Origin: Amycolatopsis sp. cg9
GTDB taxonomy: Bacteria > Actinomycetota > Actinomycetes > Mycobacteriales > Pseudonocardiaceae
Assembly: GCF_041346945.1 (NCBI RefSeq)
Contig: NZ_CP166850.1
Coordinates: 3,100,001-3,164,000 of the forward strand
DNA length: 64,000 nt
Direction of reading: 5' to 3'
Shown: in pieces, positions 62,901 to 64,000 of the stretch
How positions within the stretch are numbered: position 1 is the stretch's first letter
Layout: every line of letters begins with the position of its first letter
Translations under genes and position numbers: made by a program
The notes under the pieces: model-generated
Seen by the model: the letters and a program-made list of their open reading frames with translations, nothing else
Databases searched by the model: none
What the model was told of the DNA's origin: nothing

Positions 62901-64000
62901 ATGGAGATACCGCCGTTGACTGAAGACACGGTGCGCCTGGCCCTGATCGGGCAGGTCGTCCGGCGACGATGGCGGCTGCTGGTCGCCCTCGCCGTCCTGG
63001 GCGCGGCCGTCGGCGCCGCGGCGTCGTTCCTGCTCTCGCCGGGCTACCAGACGTCGTCGAGCGTGCTGCTGCAAGGACCGCGGCAGGCCGACGAGCTGCT
63101 GACCCAGGCCGAGGTCGCGACCAGCTCGGTCGTCCTCGACCGCGCCGCCGCGCAGCTGGCCTGGCACCCCTCCGGCGCCGACCTGAAGAAGCAGGTCAAG
63201 ACGTCGGTGGCGAACGGCAACGTCGTGACGATCACCGTCTCGGCCGACACCGCCGAGCACGCCCAGCAGCTCGCCGACCAGGTCGCGCAGCAGTTCGTCA
63301 AGTACTCCGGGCAGCTGGCGAGCAACTCCGCCGACGCCTCGGTCCAGCTGGCCCAGGAACAGCGCGAGACGCTGCGCAACCAGGTCAAGCTGACCACCGA
63401 GAAGATCAGTGACATCGCCAAGAACGTCGGCGGGGACCTCACCGTCGAAAGCGTCCAGGTCCGCACCCAGCTCGAAGGGCTGCGGACGTCGCTGGAGCAG
63501 GCCATCAACGACCTGAACCAGGCCGACCTCGCCACCGGTGTCGGCAACACCGTCGTGATGGGCAGCGCCGAACGCCCGGACGGGGCGGCCGCGCCGACGC
63601 TGACGCAGCTCGCCGTCGGCGGCGCGGTGCTGTTCTTCCTCGCCGGCGTGTTCGGCCACCTGTTCACCGCCCGCGCCGACCGGCGGCTGCGCGGCGAACC
63701 GCAGATCGCGTCCGCGCTCGGCGCGCCGATCCTCGCCGGCGTCGACGTCACGACACCGCAGGGCGACCAGCTGCCGGCGACCGGCTTCGCCGGCAAAGTG
63801 CGGCGGCTGCTCGGCGGCGACCGGCCGTGGGTGCTGCCGCCGGTGGCGACCTCGGCCGACGAGGTCAACCGGGACATCCGCTACCGGCGGGTGCTGGCCC
63901 GGCTGTCCACCGGCCCCGCCGACGTCCTGCTCCTGGTCGGCGACGACGACGAGACCGGTCGCCTGGCCGCCGAGCAGCTCGCCGGGCTGGCCGACCGGCT
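62901..64000 (+). CDS. Wzz/CpsC-like chain-length protein with C-terminal NTPase-like region (3' end outside window)
   Basis: The frame is open to the window end, about 366 codons. An N-terminal cytoplasmic stretch is followed by a membrane segment (LLVALAVLGAAVGAAASFLL), a coiled extracytoplasmic domain (about 60-220, with QLAQEQRETLRNQVKLTTEK), a second membrane segment (LAVGGAVLFFLAGVFGHLFTA) and a cytoplasmic part. The last visible part reads DVLLLVGDDDETGRLAAEQL, in the position of the Walker A loop of BY-kinase-type proteins but without the lysine. It should set polymer length in exopolysaccharide export. TTG 62916 with GGAG upstream is an alternative start. Confidence 0.85.
   Translation, partial: MEIPPLTEDTVRLALIGQVVRRRWRLLVALAVLGAAVGAAASFLLSPGYQTSSSVLLQGPRQADELLTQAEVATSSVVLDRAAAQLAWHPSGADLKKQVKTSVANGNVVTITVSADTAEHAQQLADQVAQQFVKYSGQLASNSADASVQLAQEQRETLRNQVKLTTEKISDIAKNVGGDLTVESVQVRTQLEGLRTSLEQAINDLNQADLATGVGNTVVMGSAERPDGAAAPTLTQLAVGGAVLFFLAGVFGHLFTARADRRLRGEPQIASALGAPILAGVDVTTPQGDQLPATGFAGKVRRLLGGDRPWVLPPVATSADEVNRDIRYRRVLARLSTGPADVLLLVGDDDETGRLAAEQLAGLADR

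Noticed and set aside
63044..63877. 277-residue minus-strand frame at the window end
   Set aside because: Antisense to the Wzz-like gene, which has two membrane segments and a coiled domain in the plus frame.

Overview
The window is high-GC, gene-dense actinobacterial DNA. The best fit is the Pseudonocardiaceae (Amycolatopsis or a close relative). This is inferred from gene content rather than proven: menaquinone genes with a MenJ-type reductase, mycobacterial-type mannosyltransferases (MgtA/PimC-like), a BldC regulator, a SARP regulator, and a four-gene type VII secretion satellite cluster (helical protein, DUF3558 lipoprotein, PPE-like protein, EspG-like chaperone). No rRNA, tRNA, CRISPR array, insertion sequence, integrase or prophage gene was seen.

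Layout. 1-2272: end of a MacB-type ABC exporter operon. 2292-8333: hemL, a histidine phosphatase, and a cytochrome c maturation (system II) operon (TlpA-like lipoprotein, CcdA, ResB, CcsB). 8411-9781: a MinD-like ATPase with a proline-rich N terminus. 9945-12625: a small membrane protein, bldC, an Lrp/AsnC regulator, a DUF4229 protein and a Cds1-type cysteine desulfhydrase. 12622-20432: the first menaquinone block (menA, a large SARP regulator, a tiny secreted peptide, menE, menB, divergent menD). 20558-26412: M1 aminopeptidase, DUF3592 protein, inositol monophosphatase-like enzyme, two mannosyltransferases, MarR regulator. 26466-29006: small membrane protein, menG and menJ. 29506-45208: a complete 14-gene nuoA-N operon with two Rex-type operators in front and a strong terminator behind. 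45258-48245: the type VII secretion satellite cluster. 48407-56472: secreted protein, polyprenyl diphosphate synthase, sunset-domain-like protein, VOC protein, korAB, enoyl-CoA hydratase and a small unknown. 56776-58870: Lrp/AsnC regulator divergent from ddaH, then a polysaccharide deacetylase. 59094-60118: GH75 chitosanase and a helix-hairpin-helix protein. 60304-64000: start of an exopolysaccharide cluster (sugar-nucleotide dehydrogenase, glycosyltransferase, Wzz-like protein cut by the window end).

How it works together. The central theme is respiration with menaquinone: haem supply (hemL), cytochrome c assembly, menaquinone head-group synthesis (menD, menE, menB, menA, menG), side-chain saturation (menJ), prenyl supply (polyprenyl synthase) and the quinone-reducing complex I, probably under NADH-sensing Rex control. 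From recall, the hemL-ccs-menA-menE-menB-menD-mgtA-menG-menJ-grcC order follows the M. tuberculosis Rv0524-Rv0562 region, with the nuo operon sitting where menJ and grcC1 are close neighbours in that species. menC, menF and menH are not in the window.

Intergenic DNA carries at least four families of short palindromic repeats, mostly at gene ends. Several genes look leaderless, with a TANNNT -10 box 6-8 nt before the start codon. In three cases that box is made partly from the stop codon of the preceding gene.
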